Shown: one piece after another, positions 1-9,605 of the stretch
How the letters are laid out: every line of letters starts with the position of its first letter
How positions within the stretch are numbered: position 1 is the stretch's first letter
Assembly (NCBI GenBank): GCA_910577155.1
Contig: CAJTMS010000005.1
Location: 1-64,000 of the forward strand
Source of the DNA: an uncultured Mailhella sp.
GTDB taxonomy: Bacteria; Desulfobacterota; Desulfovibrionia; Desulfovibrionales; Desulfovibrionaceae
Reading direction: 5' to 3'
DNA: 64,000 nucleotides
Made by a program: the position numbers and the translations under genes
The notes under the pieces: model-generated
The model's input: only the letters and a program-made list of their open reading frames with translations
What the model was told of the DNA's origin: nothing
The model's database searches: none

Positions 1-26
1 AAAAATGTAAAGAATGTTTATCATCT

Positions 27-404
27 ATGAAGGAATATGAAATATTGGCAAAAGCTCTCGAAATTTTATCAGAAGAAGCTGACTTTTTTGAAAAGTATAT
101 AGGAAAAGAGTCTCCTGATTGTGATAACCGTTTTAAAAAACATTTTAAAGAATTTTTAAATGTTCCGTTTGAAACGATTGAAACAGATGAATGTCTTTCC
201 GTATATGAAGATGTTGCCATGCTTTTTCGTGAAAAGCAATTGCGCTTGGGGCATGCAAGTTTAAGCGAAGATGAAGTGAATATTTTAAACGATTTTGAAA
301 AACGGATAACCGATAAAACGTGTTTGGCGTATCAATGGTATTATGAAAAATTGCCGTTGAAAATAGTTTTGGAAGTTTCGGAAGTAATGGTGCATAAATA
401 TTAA
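27..404 (+). CDS. hypothetical protein, 125 aa
   Basis: I do not recognise this protein. It is a soluble, charged, Glu/Lys-rich polypeptide with no signal peptide, membrane segment or cysteine pair, predicted mostly helical by eye. It ends exactly at a strong hairpin terminator, which argues that it is a real transcribed gene. The window begins only 26 bases upstream, so its promoter and operon partners are not visible. It converges on lolA. Confidence 0.6.
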   Translation: MKEYEILAKALEILSEEADFFEKYIGKESPDCDNRFKKHFKEFLNVPFETIETDECLSVYEDVAMLFREKQLRLGHASLSEDEVNILNDFEKRITDKTCLAYQWYYEKLPLKIVLEVSEVMVHKY

Positions 405-430
405 AAAAAGGGCGTTATGCCCTTTTTTTC
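404..430. terminator. bidirectional rho-independent terminator
   Basis: The sequence AAAAAAAGGGC-GTTAT-GCCCTTTTTTT forms a compact stem flanked by A-run and T-run, so it can stop transcription in both directions. It lies between the end of the first plus-strand gene and the convergent end of lolA. Confidence 0.85.
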
Positions 431-447
431 TGTAAAGCTGTTGGCTG

Positions 448-1092
448 TCAGTCGTTGAAATGGTCTTCGATTTCTATACCTTGCGGTAACTTCAAGGTGA
501 AATTTTTTTTATCCAGACTGATATTGGCATGAAATTTTGTAAATTCAATGGTGTTGAGATTACCAAAAAAGTCCAGCACAATGATTTTTTGTATACGGTT
601 GTCAGTGGTATTAATGGTGAGGGTTACTTCTACCATTTGCGGATTTGCTTCAATCGGATAGAGGATAAATTCAGCCGTGTGCGTGCTGTCATCTTTGGAT
701 AGCAGTTCCATTTCAAAGTTATCCTCTAATTTTGCCTGTCCTGTAATAACATTCAAAATGGCATGGGACGTTTCCAGAACTTTGGGAGAATAGCGGTAGG
801 CAAGTTCTTCATCAGGCAAATAATTCCACACTTCTTTTTCATTGCAGACAATCAGTTCTCTGTCAGGCGCCTTTGTTTCCCAGAAAATATAGGTTGATGG
901 CATAAATTCTATGGAACCGGTCCGTTTTTGCGTCGTGTTGCTTTCACGGTGGAAAAGTTCCTGATTGAATTCGGCTTTAAAGTTTTTCATGCTTTGGTAA
1001 GACTGCTCAACATTATGTAAGAGCGACACGTCAGCAAAGGCAGGAAAAAGAAAGCAAAGAGAAAAAATGCAGGTAAAAAGAATTTTTTTCAT
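448..1092 (-). CDS. lolA: outer-membrane lipoprotein carrier protein LolA
   Basis: LolA is the periplasmic chaperone that takes mature lipoproteins from the LolCDE transporter and hands them to the outer membrane. The 214-residue product starts with a clear signal peptide (basic MKK, hydrophobic core, likely cleavage after AFA at residue 20). The mature part has the family pattern of an unclosed beta-barrel, with NFKAEFNQE near the start and the WETKAPDRELIV stretch typical of LolA. AGGA lies about 7 bases upstream of the ATG. It lies just downstream of eno in the same direction, but a terminator separates them. The presence of LolA together with BamD in this window indicates a two-membrane envelope. 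Confidence 0.9.
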   Translation of the reverse strand: MKKILFTCIFSLCFLFPAFADVSLLHNVEQSYQSMKNFKAEFNQELFHRESNTTQKRTGSIEFMPSTYIFWETKAPDRELIVCNEKEVWNYLPDEELAYRYSPKVLETSHAILNVITGQAKLEDNFEMELLSKDDSTHTAEFILYPIEANPQMVEVTLTINTTDNRIQKIIVLDFFGNLNTIEFTKFHANISLDKKNFTLKLPQGIEIEDHFND

Positions 1093-1100
1093 AGTATTCC

Positions 1101-1129
1101 TAAAAAGAAGGCTGTCTCATGACAGCCTT
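1101..1129 (-). terminator. terminator after eno
   Basis: A perfect 9-bp stem (AAGGCTGTC / GACAGCCTT, loop TCAT in the plus strand) is followed on the minus strand by a CTTTTTA tract. It lies between the eno stop and the lolA start. Confidence 0.75.
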
Positions 1130-1137
1130 CCATTCTT

Positions 1138-2460
<1,323 letters not shown>

Positions 2461-2503
2461 TTATTATTTTATGGATTAGTGGATTAATTAAATGATAAAT
2501 AGT

Positions 2504-3283
2504 TTAAGCTAAAAGAGAAGAAGACGCAAGGCGTAAACCTTCTAAAATTAAATCTTGCTGTATTACATCAATTTTGTTGCTTAATTTTGAAATCTCCCGG
2601 GCATAGCCGCCGGTAGCAATAACGCAAAGAGGAGCAGGCAGCTGTGCTGCCAGTTTTTCACAGAGCCCGTCTGTGACGGCAACAAAGCTGAAAATAAAAC
2701 CATGGTTCATACTGGTAACGGTGTCTTTACCGATGAGCGGGGTATTTTGGTCAAAATTCAGGGTAATATGGGGAAGTTTTGCCGTACCTTGAGAAAGGGC
2801 ATGAAGGGAAGAATATAAACCGGGGCAAATAAGTCCGCCTAAATAATCCATTTCCACGATGCAGTCAAAGGTTGTTGCCGTGCCGTAATCAACGCAAATA
2901 ATGCTTTTGCTTTTAGGATACAGCATACGGGCGGCATATGCCCCCATGAGCCTGTCGGCACCTACTTCCTGCGGGTTTGCGTATTGATTGCCCAGAGGAA
3001 CGGAAAAATCAAGGGGAAAAATTTTAGGAGCAGCATGCAGATATTTTTGACATGCCTGATAAAAGATTTTTCCCAGTTCCGGCACAACCGAACAAAGAGA
3101 AATCGTTTTAACTTTTTTTATGTGCTGTAAGCTGAGAAACTGAAGCAGTGTCAATCCCAAACTGTCCGCTGTATACAGGGATTTTGTGGGAAGTGAAATA
3201 CTAAAAGCAATACCGGTTTCATTTGCAAGACCAAGTTTGATAGTGGTATTGCCGATGTCGGCAAGTAATATATAGTTATTCAT
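2504..3283 (-). CDS. coaX: type III pantothenate kinase
   Basis: CoaX phosphorylates pantothenate, the first committed step of coenzyme A synthesis; the type III enzymes have an acetate-kinase-like (ASKHA) fold and need a monovalent cation. Seen are the N-terminal phosphate motif ADIGNTTIKLG, GADRLMGAYAA and the VDYGTATTFD motif. A longer frame opens 40 codons upstream, but those residues lie inside corC and look unlike the family, so the start is placed at MNNYILLADIGN. The ATG overlaps the corC stop by eight bases (ATGAATAA), implying translational coupling. CoaBC and CoaD are also encoded in this window. About 259 residues, normal for the family. Confidence 0.93.
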   Translation of the reverse strand: MNNYILLADIGNTTIKLGLANETGIAFSISLPTKSLYTADSLGLTLLQFLSLQHIKKVKTISLCSVVPELGKIFYQACQKYLHAAPKIFPLDFSVPLGNQYANPQEVGADRLMGAYAARMLYPKSKSIICVDYGTATTFDCIVEMDYLGGLICPGLYSSLHALSQGTAKLPHITLNFDQNTPLIGKDTVTSMNHGFIFSFVAVTDGLCEKLAAQLPAPLCVIATGGYAREISKLSNKIDVIQQDLILEGLRLASSSLLA

Positions 3284-4112
3284 GGGAATGTATGTCTTGA
3301 GTGCTTTTCTTTGCAGAAATTTTATGAATTTGTTTTGTATCCGCTTCAATAACGGTAAATTCCCAATCGCCAATGGTAAAAACTTCATTGACAACAGGAA
3401 CATGCCCTGCCTGCAGGCTTAAATAACCGCCAATGGTGTCCACTTCTTCAGATTCAATGGGAATAGCAACATCATTCAAATCATCAAGCATGGTTCGACC
3501 ATGGAGCAAGTATTCATTTTCATTGATTTTTTGTATATCTTCTTCTTTTGGTGCATCAAATTCATCTTCAATGTCACCAACAATAATTTCGAGGAGATCC
3601 TCAATAGTAATCAGCCCGCTTGTTCCGCCGTATTCATCAACCACAATGGCAATATGGTTTTTTCTGGCTCGAAATTCCTGCAATAATTCCGCAGAACTTT
3701 TTGTTTCCGGAATAAAAAATGGGGCGCGTGCGATTTTTTCTACCGGATCAGAGTAGTCACGGTTGTTATTGATAATATACGTAAGCAAATCTTTGGCATA
3801 AATAATGCCGATAATGTTATCTTTTGTATCTTTATAAACGGGAATCCGTGAGTGCCCGTTTTCTAAAATACATTGTGCTGCTTCTTGAATTGTGGCGTCA
3901 TAGGTCAGACAGGTAATATCCGTACGTGGGGTCATAATTTCCTGAACTTGTTTTTCGCTCAGTTCCAAAACCGATAAAAGCATATTGCTCTCTTCAGCTT
4001 CAACGTCGCCCTCTTCACGTGCATCCATAATAGCTTGTTCTAAATTATCATCAGATTTTCCAAATAAATGGGTAATCTTGTCCCACATAGAACGCTGCGA
4101 ATCACCGTCCAA
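3276..4112 (-). CDS. corC: CorC/HlyC-type CBS-domain protein
   Basis: The protein has the soluble architecture of CorC: an acidic N-terminus, two CBS domains (about residues 65-120 and 130-185, including the DEYGGTSGLITIEDLLEEI-like stretch) and a C-terminal CorC_HlyC domain (about 200-272). It lacks the DUF21 membrane domain, so it is CorC-like rather than a full CNNM-type transporter. The family is linked to magnesium and cobalt resistance and binds adenosine nucleotides. The start is a TTG placed by an AAAGGAG ribosome-binding site 7 bases upstream. It is the first gene of a corC-coaX unit with its own promoter. The 278-residue length fits CorC (about 290). Confidence 0.88.
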   Translation of the reverse strand: MDGDSQRSMWDKITHLFGKSDDNLEQAIMDAREEGDVEAEESNMLLSVLELSEKQVQEIMTPRTDITCLTYDATIQEAAQCILENGHSRIPVYKDTKDNIIGIIYAKDLLTYIINNNRDYSDPVEKIARAPFFIPETKSSAELLQEFRARKNHIAIVVDEYGGTSGLITIEDLLEIIVGDIEDEFDAPKEEDIQKINENEYLLHGRTMLDDLNDVAIPIESEEVDTIGGYLSLQAGHVPVVNEVFTIGDWEFTVIEADTKQIHKISAKKSTQDIHSHE

Positions 4113-4444
4113 AACAAAACTCCTTTGTTATGGTTTATAAAAATGCATTTCCCTGTGAAATACTTTAGTTATTTATAGCTTATTTTTCCTGTTCTGTCCA
4201 GTATATGACGCAGGATAAAAAATAATCGCTTTGCTATGGAACGCCGTTGGGAGAAATTTTATAGCTGTTATTTTTTTTCATTTGTGAACGCTTGGTTATA
4301 GTATACGGTTGTTTTTATAATAATTTGATTTAATTATAAAAATAGGAAAAAAGAATTTCTTGAAATATTCTGTAATAATATCACATTGTTGTAAGTTAAA
4401 TCTTATGCCATGGCACAGCTGAAATAATGAAAAGGGAAAAGAAA
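4113..4444. other. gene-free AT-rich interval
   Basis: No coding frame of note occurs in this 330-base gap. It holds the corC promoter at its left side and otherwise AT-rich sequence with short T runs. No convincing terminator was found for the minus-strand gene that ends at 4445. Confidence 0.6.
4172..4200 (-). promoter_or_regulatory. sigma-70 promoter for corC-coaX
   Basis: On the minus strand TGGACA (plus 4195-4200) is separated by exactly 17 bases from TATAAA (plus 4172-4177). It lies about 60 bases upstream of the TTG start of corC. Confidence 0.65.
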
Positions 4445-5215
4445 TCAGGAAAAAATTTTGAAGTTTGCAGAAAGGAAATTCATCATAATGGTATTTTCGC
4501 TTTCGTTTTCCGTATAAAGCATAATATTGTCAAGGGCATAAATAGTAACAGGCATAAGCGTATGCTTTTGGGTGGGCAAAAGAGGGGGTAAGTCAAGTTC
4601 GGAAATTGTTTGCTCACCAAAAACAACTAAGACCCGTGGACGGATTAAATCAATGGCAGACCAAAAAAAAGAATATTCCTGCTCTGCTGCAATTTCTGAT
4701 TTTCCTTCTGCATTAATGATGCGGTAGGGCAGGAAAATATGCGTCCCTTTGGGCAGAGCAAGGGTTTTGATGATTTGGTTCAGGAGCTGCCTGCGCTTAT
4801 CGCTCGGCGTATCCGTGAATAAATCATATTCCAGACCGGCATAGGTCCAGATAATTTGCCGTGAAAGATGTGCAGGCTTTTCAGAAGAAAATTTACATTG
4901 TTTTTGGATTTGCTTCCAAGCAGGACACCATTTATCATAAGGTAAAACAGGCTGACGCAGAGGGTTTTTCTCAAACGCACTTTTTTCAGGTTCTTTTTTA
5001 CTTTTTTTCTCTTTTAAAAGTGGAGGAAATTTGTCTTTATAAGGATTTTCTTTTGGGAGAGTTTTTATCTTGAACTGTTCGGCGGGGCTTTGAATTGTAG
5101 GTACAGATTTTTTTTGCGGCACAGCTGCAAGCGCTTTTTTTTGTGCTTCCGTATCTGCAAGCAAATACTGTAAGCCTTGGGACTTGAGGTTTTGGATAAG
5201 ATAGGGGTTTTGCAT
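4445..5215 (-). CDS. hypothetical protein, possible degenerate uracil-DNA glycosylase-like fold
   Basis: I do not recognise this 256-residue protein with certainty. Residues 1-100 are Lys/Pro-rich and likely disordered. The C-terminal half (WTYAGLEYDLFTDTPSDKRRQ...LPKGTHIFLPYRI...LIRPRVLVVFGEQ) follows the layout of family 4 uracil-DNA glycosylases, where an RPKVIVALG-like strand precedes the C-terminal helix. The cysteines of the Fe-S cluster and the usual GEAPG active-site motif are not visible, so catalysis is doubtful. A GTG (5224) overlaps the end of coaBC, but the ATG at 5215, one base after the coaBC stop with GGAAAG 8 bases upstream, is the better start. It is almost certainly co-translated with coaBC. 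Confidence 0.6.
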   Translation of the reverse strand: MQNPYLIQNLKSQGLQYLLADTEAQKKALAAVPQKKSVPTIQSPAEQFKIKTLPKENPYKDKFPPLLKEKKSKKEPEKSAFEKNPLRQPVLPYDKWCPAWKQIQKQCKFSSEKPAHLSRQIIWTYAGLEYDLFTDTPSDKRRQLLNQIIKTLALPKGTHIFLPYRIINAEGKSEIAAEQEYSFFWSAIDLIRPRVLVVFGEQTISELDLPPLLPTQKHTLMPVTIYALDNIMLYTENESENTIMMNFLSANFKIFS

Positions 5216-5216
5216 A

Positions 5217-6470
5217 TTATACACTTTCCAGATAAGACAATAAATCCCATGCTAAATCCGCTTTGGACATCGTTCCCCATTCTTCTTCAATATTATTTTT
5301 ATCGGCAACATAGACTTTATTGCTTTTTTTGCCCATGGCTTCACTGATGAAGTTTCCCACAACAATATCACAATTTTTTGCAGATAATTTTTGGCGGACA
5401 GATTGAGCCAGTTCATGGAGCTGCGAACCTGCTTCAGCACTGAAGCCCATGAGTTTTTGATGAGGTTTTTTGATTTGCCCAATGCTTTTTAAAATATCCT
5501 GATTAGGGCTGAAGTGGATGTCAAAGCCATCGCTGTGATATTCTTTTTTAAATTTTTTGGATTGGAAAAAGCCGGTATTCTCTTCCTGATTAATACCTGC
5601 ATCCGGTTTAAAATCAGCCACTGCAGCCGTAAAAATGCCATAATCCATGGTATGCCATAAATCATGACACGTTTCATACATTTCATCGGCACCGGTGACA
5701 GGAAAAACATGTATACGCATATCTTCCGGTAAATATTGCTGGTTGGGACCAGCTACGGCATATACTTCTGCCCCGCGAAGCCATGCTGTTATGGCTATGG
5801 CTGTACCCATGGCTCCACTGGAATTATTTGTCCAGACACGCACGGCATCCCATTTTTCAGCCGTTGGTCCAAGGGTAATAAGGATTTTTTTACCCAAAAG
5901 GTCTTGCTCTGTTATAAGAGCCAGAGAATCATAATAAATTTTTTCAAGTCTTGCCAGTCTGCCCTGTCCTTCTTCTTTGCAGGCGACAAGCCCCGTTTCC
6001 GGTTCAGTGAGGAAATATCCGCGTTCCAGCAGTGTTTCAACATTGGCGTTTGTGGCAGGATTTGTCCACATTTTCGGGTTCATAGCAGGGGCGATAAGAA
6101 CAGGACCGTCAAAGGCAAGAGCCTGACAGGCAAGCATTTCATCTCCAAGTCCATGGGCGAGCCTTGCGATGGTTGTTGCACTTGCCGGAGCAATAACCAT
6201 TGCATCGGCAAGTCCCCCCGGTTCTAAATGGTCAAAGGCTTGTTCCCCCTGAAAGATCTGTTTGTAAACTTTGCTTGCTCCCAGAGCTTCAAAGCTGAGC
6301 GCTTGGATGAATTTTTCCGCTGAGGGTGTGAGGGTCACACTGACATGAATATTGCATTTTAAAAAGGCACGCATGAGTTCGAGGCTTTTATAGGCGGCAA
6401 TGGAACCGCAAACTCCCAAGTGGATATGTTTTTGGGCATGTTTTTTATATTGCAATAATTCGTAAGGCAT
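5217..6470 (-). CDS. coaBC: bifunctional phosphopantothenoylcysteine decarboxylase/synthetase
   Basis: CoaBC joins cysteine to 4'-phosphopantothenate and then decarboxylates the product to 4'-phosphopantetheine, two middle steps of CoA synthesis. The N-terminal flavoprotein (CoaC) half shows GVCGSIAAYKSLELMR, the PASATTIARLAHG segment and the APAMNPKMW motif, which is the PXMNXXMW signature. The C-terminal CoaB half begins near residue 195 (KKILITLGPTAEKWDAVR) and contains NNSSGAMG and AAVADFKP. The 417-residue length is normal. It sits downstream of a lipoprotein gene with only two bases between them and is followed by an unknown coupled gene. Confidence 0.95.
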   Translation of the reverse strand: MPYELLQYKKHAQKHIHLGVCGSIAAYKSLELMRAFLKCNIHVSVTLTPSAEKFIQALSFEALGASKVYKQIFQGEQAFDHLEPGGLADAMVIAPASATTIARLAHGLGDEMLACQALAFDGPVLIAPAMNPKMWTNPATNANVETLLERGYFLTEPETGLVACKEEGQGRLARLEKIYYDSLALITEQDLLGKKILITLGPTAEKWDAVRVWTNNSSGAMGTAIAITAWLRGAEVYAVAGPNQQYLPEDMRIHVFPVTGADEMYETCHDLWHTMDYGIFTAAVADFKPDAGINQEENTGFFQSKKFKKEYHSDGFDIHFSPNQDILKSIGQIKKPHQKLMGFSAEAGSQLHELAQSVRQKLSAKNCDIVVGNFISEAMGKKSNKVYVADKNNIEEEWGTMSKADLAWDLLSYLESV

Positions 6471-6472
6471 AG

Positions 6473-7012
6473 CTATTTCCCGTCAGAAAAAACTGAGTTT
6501 GCCCCAAAGTCATTAAAATTATCATTGAGCGGAGCGGATTGGAAAGCGGGAGTATCTCCAAAATTAAACGGATCATTGCCTTGATTTGGCAGGGAGAAAT
6601 TATTGATATGGTTGACAACCCAAACTTGCATATTGGTGTTGAACGTACCTGATTCAATGAAAATAATTAAATATCTTGAGTCCTTTTGATAGAGCTGCAG
6701 GGTTTTTTCTCCTTGTATTGCCCCAACCAAAGACCAGCTTTGTGAAGTAAGGTTTTGTACCATATGAGCAGCTAAATTGCTTGCTTCCATATTTCCTTTA
6801 AAGTTTTCACGTCCCAGTTTTTCGCCTGCTGAATTAACGGTGGTCAGGCTGTTTTTAGGATCCGGTTCCATGAGCATGGGAATAGGCACTTCCGGGAATT
6901 GGCTTGTATAGACATTGCTGACAGTGCTTGCTGCAGGACTGTCAGAAGACATATCCATATTAAAACACGCAGTAAGAAAAAGAAAACTTGCAAGCAAAAT
7001 AAATTTTTTCAT
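6473..7012 (-). CDS. putative lipoprotein, function unknown
   Basis: The 179-residue product begins with a lipoprotein signal peptide (MKK, hydrophobic stretch, lipobox LTAC with Cys16). The body contains a compact beta-rich region (residues about 90-140: SWSLVGAIQGEKTLQLYQKDSR) and an Asn/Phe-rich C-terminal tail. A role in the envelope is inferred only from the lipobox. The family is not recognised. It lies two bases upstream of coaBC in the same direction, so the two are probably cotranscribed. Confidence 0.7.
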   Translation of the reverse strand: MKKFILLASFLFLTACFNMDMSSDSPAASTVSNVYTSQFPEVPIPMLMEPDPKNSLTTVNSAGEKLGRENFKGNMEASNLAAHMVQNLTSQSWSLVGAIQGEKTLQLYQKDSRYLIIFIESGTFNTNMQVWVVNHINNFSLPNQGNDPFNFGDTPAFQSAPLNDNFNDFGANSVFSDGK

Positions 7013-7071
7013 AGGAACTCCTTATTTTTAAAAGTAATATCCTGTTTTAATAAATGGTGCAACAGAATTTC

Positions 7072-8556
7072 TTATCGCCAGAATTTTGGCATAAAGAGCA
7101 GCAGAATGGTAAAAATTTCCAAGCGTCCGTACAGCATGAGAAAGGAAAGCACAGTCAGGTCGAAATCATTAAAAATACTGAAATTATGAGTTGGTCCCAG
7201 CATGCCAAGAGCAGGTCCAATATTGGAAATACAGCTTATTGTTGCAGAAAATGTTGTTTCTAAATCAATATCGGGTGTTGTCAGGACAAGGGTGCCAAGC
7301 GCAATACTCAGGATATAAAGCGCAAAAAAGATAAGAACACTTTTGACAGCAGTATCATCAAGGGGATTACCGTTGATTTTGATGCGTTCTATGGCACGGG
7401 GGTGGCTTAAGCGGTTGAGTTCATTTCTAATAAGTTTAAAAATAATCATAACCCGCATGAATTTCATGCCGCCGGAGGTTGAGGCCGTACAGCCGCCGCA
7501 AATAATGGATAACAGAATAATAAGATGTGTAAAAAGAGGCCATTGCATATAATCTGCTGTGACAAAACCGCTTGTTGTCATGAGGCTGACAAGTTGGAAT
7601 GCCGCATCGCGTAAAGCCCGTTCTATGGTATAAATGCCCCGTTCTTCGTGCAAAAGGTATTGGGCATGGGTGTCGCTGAAATAAAGACAGGCGGCAATAA
7701 GAAATATTCCCACAAGCAGATACAGGGTATAACAGCCCCATTCTTCATTTTTGAAATAGGTTTTTATGCCGTCGTGCAGAAAGAGAAAATGCAGGGTAAA
7801 ATTGATACTTCCCAAATACATGAAAAAGATCATGGTCCATTGGGTGAGTGGACTGAAAGCCGCAATGGAAACATTTTTGCTGGAAAAACCGCCTGTGGAA
7901 AGGGTGGAAAGGGAATGAACCAAAGCGTCAAAAAAAGAAAGTCCCTGTAAATATAAAACAGCAATAAGGGTAAGGGTGAGGACAAAATAAATAACCCATA
8001 AAGAACGGGCAGTATCAATCATTTTTGGGGCAACTTTATCCTTGCTGACGCCCGGGGTTTCAGCTTTGTACAGCTGCATGCCTCCTGCACCGATAATAGG
8101 CAAAAGGGCAAGAGAAAAAACAATAATTCCCAGTCCGCCAAACCACTGCGTAAAGCTTCGCCAGAATAAAACTCCCTTTGGCAAAATTTCCACATCGGCG
8201 AATATACTTCCGCCTGTAGTGCTCAGTCCCGAAGCAGATTCAAAAAAACTTTTGGCAAAGGAAACTTCGGTGATAAAGTAATAGGGCAGCGCACAGATAA
8301 AGGTTGCAAAAATCCAGCAAAGTCCCACAATGGCAACTCCGTCACGGGTGGTAAGCTGGATTTTTTCTCCTTTAGGAGGCTTGCTTGCAAGAGCCAGTAA
8401 AATCCCGCCAAAAAAAGTGAGTATAAAGCATTTTACAAAAAGAGTTAATGTTGCATATTCTTCATAGAAAAAAGAAACAATACCGGGAAAAACCAGAAAA
8501 AGGGCAAGGCATATTGTCAATAAGCCCAAAATAAAGAATATGTTTCTTAATTGCAT
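7072..8556 (-). CDS. trkH: TrkH/KtrB-type potassium uptake membrane subunit
   Basis: TrkH forms the membrane pore of a low-affinity K+ uptake system and normally needs a cytoplasmic TrkA/KtrA subunit, which is not in this window. The 494-residue protein has many hydrophobic segments arranged as repeated membrane-pore-membrane units. The selectivity-filter loops are visible as SASGLSTTGGS, SLSTLSTGGFS, LMTTSGFVTADY and TISCISNIGPALG. The WFGGLGIIV element of the superfamily is also present. Its length and four pore loops fit TrkH well. It stands alone in an otherwise envelope-related minus-strand run, just downstream of the ccm operon. Confidence 0.93.
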   Translation of the reverse strand: MQLRNIFFILGLLTICLALFLVFPGIVSFFYEEYATLTLFVKCFILTFFGGILLALASKPPKGEKIQLTTRDGVAIVGLCWIFATFICALPYYFITEVSFAKSFFESASGLSTTGGSIFADVEILPKGVLFWRSFTQWFGGLGIIVFSLALLPIIGAGGMQLYKAETPGVSKDKVAPKMIDTARSLWVIYFVLTLTLIAVLYLQGLSFFDALVHSLSTLSTGGFSSKNVSIAAFSPLTQWTMIFFMYLGSINFTLHFLFLHDGIKTYFKNEEWGCYTLYLLVGIFLIAACLYFSDTHAQYLLHEERGIYTIERALRDAAFQLVSLMTTSGFVTADYMQWPLFTHLIILLSIICGGCTASTSGGMKFMRVMIIFKLIRNELNRLSHPRAIERIKINGNPLDDTAVKSVLIFFALYILSIALGTLVLTTPDIDLETTFSATISCISNIGPALGMLGPTHNFSIFNDFDLTVLSFLMLYGRLEIFTILLLFMPKFWR

Positions 8557-8586
8557 TGGTATGCCTTTTTATCCCTATTTCTATTT

Positions 8587-9447
8587 CTATTTTTCCAGTT
8601 CAATGCTCAAATGTTCTGCCAGCTTTGCATCTTGGTGAGGCAGTGCTTTTGCTTTTTGGAAATGCTCTTTTGCAAGGGGGTCCTTGTTTAATTGATAGCG
8701 GTACAGCATGCCGAGGGAATAGTGCAGTTCTGCGGAATCCTGCAGGGATAATGCCCGTTCCCATTGTTCGGCAGTTTTGTCAAATTGAGAATTTTTGGCA
8801 AACACTTGTCCGTATAAAAAGGGAAATACGGCATTGTTGGGTGCAGCTATAATTCCCTGCTGCAGGAGAGTTTCTGCTCCCTCTGTTTCATTATGGGTCA
8901 GGAAAATTTCTGCTACGGCAGCAAGGGCAGTTTCATTGTTTGGATTTCCTTGGAGAGCGGCAAGGTTTTCTTCAAGGTATTTTATGCTTGCCGTATCGCT
9001 GTGACCTTTTATGTGGCTGACAGCTTTTTGGACAGGATCGGCACTTTCCTGTTCCCGGGCTTGTTCCTGAGCAGCAAGAGCCTTTAGCATTTCTTCAGGG
9101 AAAGCTTTTCCCTTAGGCATGTTTTGCATGGCAGGCATGCCCTGATTTGTCTTTGAATCTTTTTGTAAATCCTCAATGGTAAGCCCTTTTTCCTGCATGG
9201 CTTTCAACATTGCAGGGGGGATATTTTCCGGAAGCATGGTTTGCGGAGGAAGGTTGGGAGCTTCCTGTTCCCGCATTTGTCCTTGATTTTCCGCAGGCTG
9301 GAATGCGACTTTTGTTTCGCTGTTTGCCGTTTGTCTCACGGCTGCCGGCGTGGATTTATTTTTTTCAATATAAAAGTTCACGCTGACGAAAAGCATGGCA
9401 AGAACGCCAAGACCGCTTATTGCCAAAATAAGTTTTTTAAAATTCAT
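8587..9447 (-). CDS. membrane-anchored TPR protein of the cytochrome c maturation operon
   Basis: This is the last gene of the ccm operon. Residues 8-25 form an N-terminal membrane anchor and the rest faces the periplasm. A Gln/Met/Pro-rich linker (about 40-120) leads to a tetratricopeptide region (about 140-285) with repeats such as NNETALAAVAEIFLTHNETEGAETLLQQG and HYSLGMLYRYQ. In other bacteria the TPR protein CcmI (or NrfG) presents apocytochrome to the haem-ligation machinery; a similar role is inferred from position and architecture. GGAG lies 5 bases from the ATG, right after the ccmD stop. No CcmH or CcmG follows it. Confidence 0.8.
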   Translation of the reverse strand: MNFKKLILAISGLGVLAMLFVSVNFYIEKNKSTPAAVRQTANSETKVAFQPAENQGQMREQEAPNLPPQTMLPENIPPAMLKAMQEKGLTIEDLQKDSKTNQGMPAMQNMPKGKAFPEEMLKALAAQEQAREQESADPVQKAVSHIKGHSDTASIKYLEENLAALQGNPNNETALAAVAEIFLTHNETEGAETLLQQGIIAAPNNAVFPFLYGQVFAKNSQFDKTAEQWERALSLQDSAELHYSLGMLYRYQLNKDPLAKEHFQKAKALPHQDAKLAEHLSIELEK

Positions 9448-9458
9448 AGAAACTCCGT

Positions 9459-9596
9459 TTATTTTTCTGTTTGTTCAGAAAGTATCTGGATTTGTTTTTC
9501 AAGTTTACGCTGTTTGCCGGTCAAGAGGAAAAAATACAAGGCAAAGCCAAGCCAAAGGGCAATATTTGCACAAACCAGTGAATAGAGAGCACTCAT
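9459..9596 (-). CDS. ccmD: CcmD-like small membrane protein of haem export
   Basis: This 45-residue gene fills the gap between ccmC and the TPR gene. The product reads MSALYSLVCANIALWLGF, then ALYFFLLTGKQRKLEKQI and a short polar tail. One hydrophobic span followed by a basic, helical cytoplasmic tail, with the WLGFALYFFLL pattern, is the CcmD signature. CcmD helps release holo-CcmE from the CcmABC complex. AAGGA lies 6 bases before the ATG. Its position directly after ccmC matches the standard ccmABCD order. Confidence 0.88.
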   Translation of the reverse strand: MSALYSLVCANIALWLGFALYFFLLTGKQRKLEKQIQILSEQTEK

Positions 9597-9605
9597 AAAA
9601 AATCC

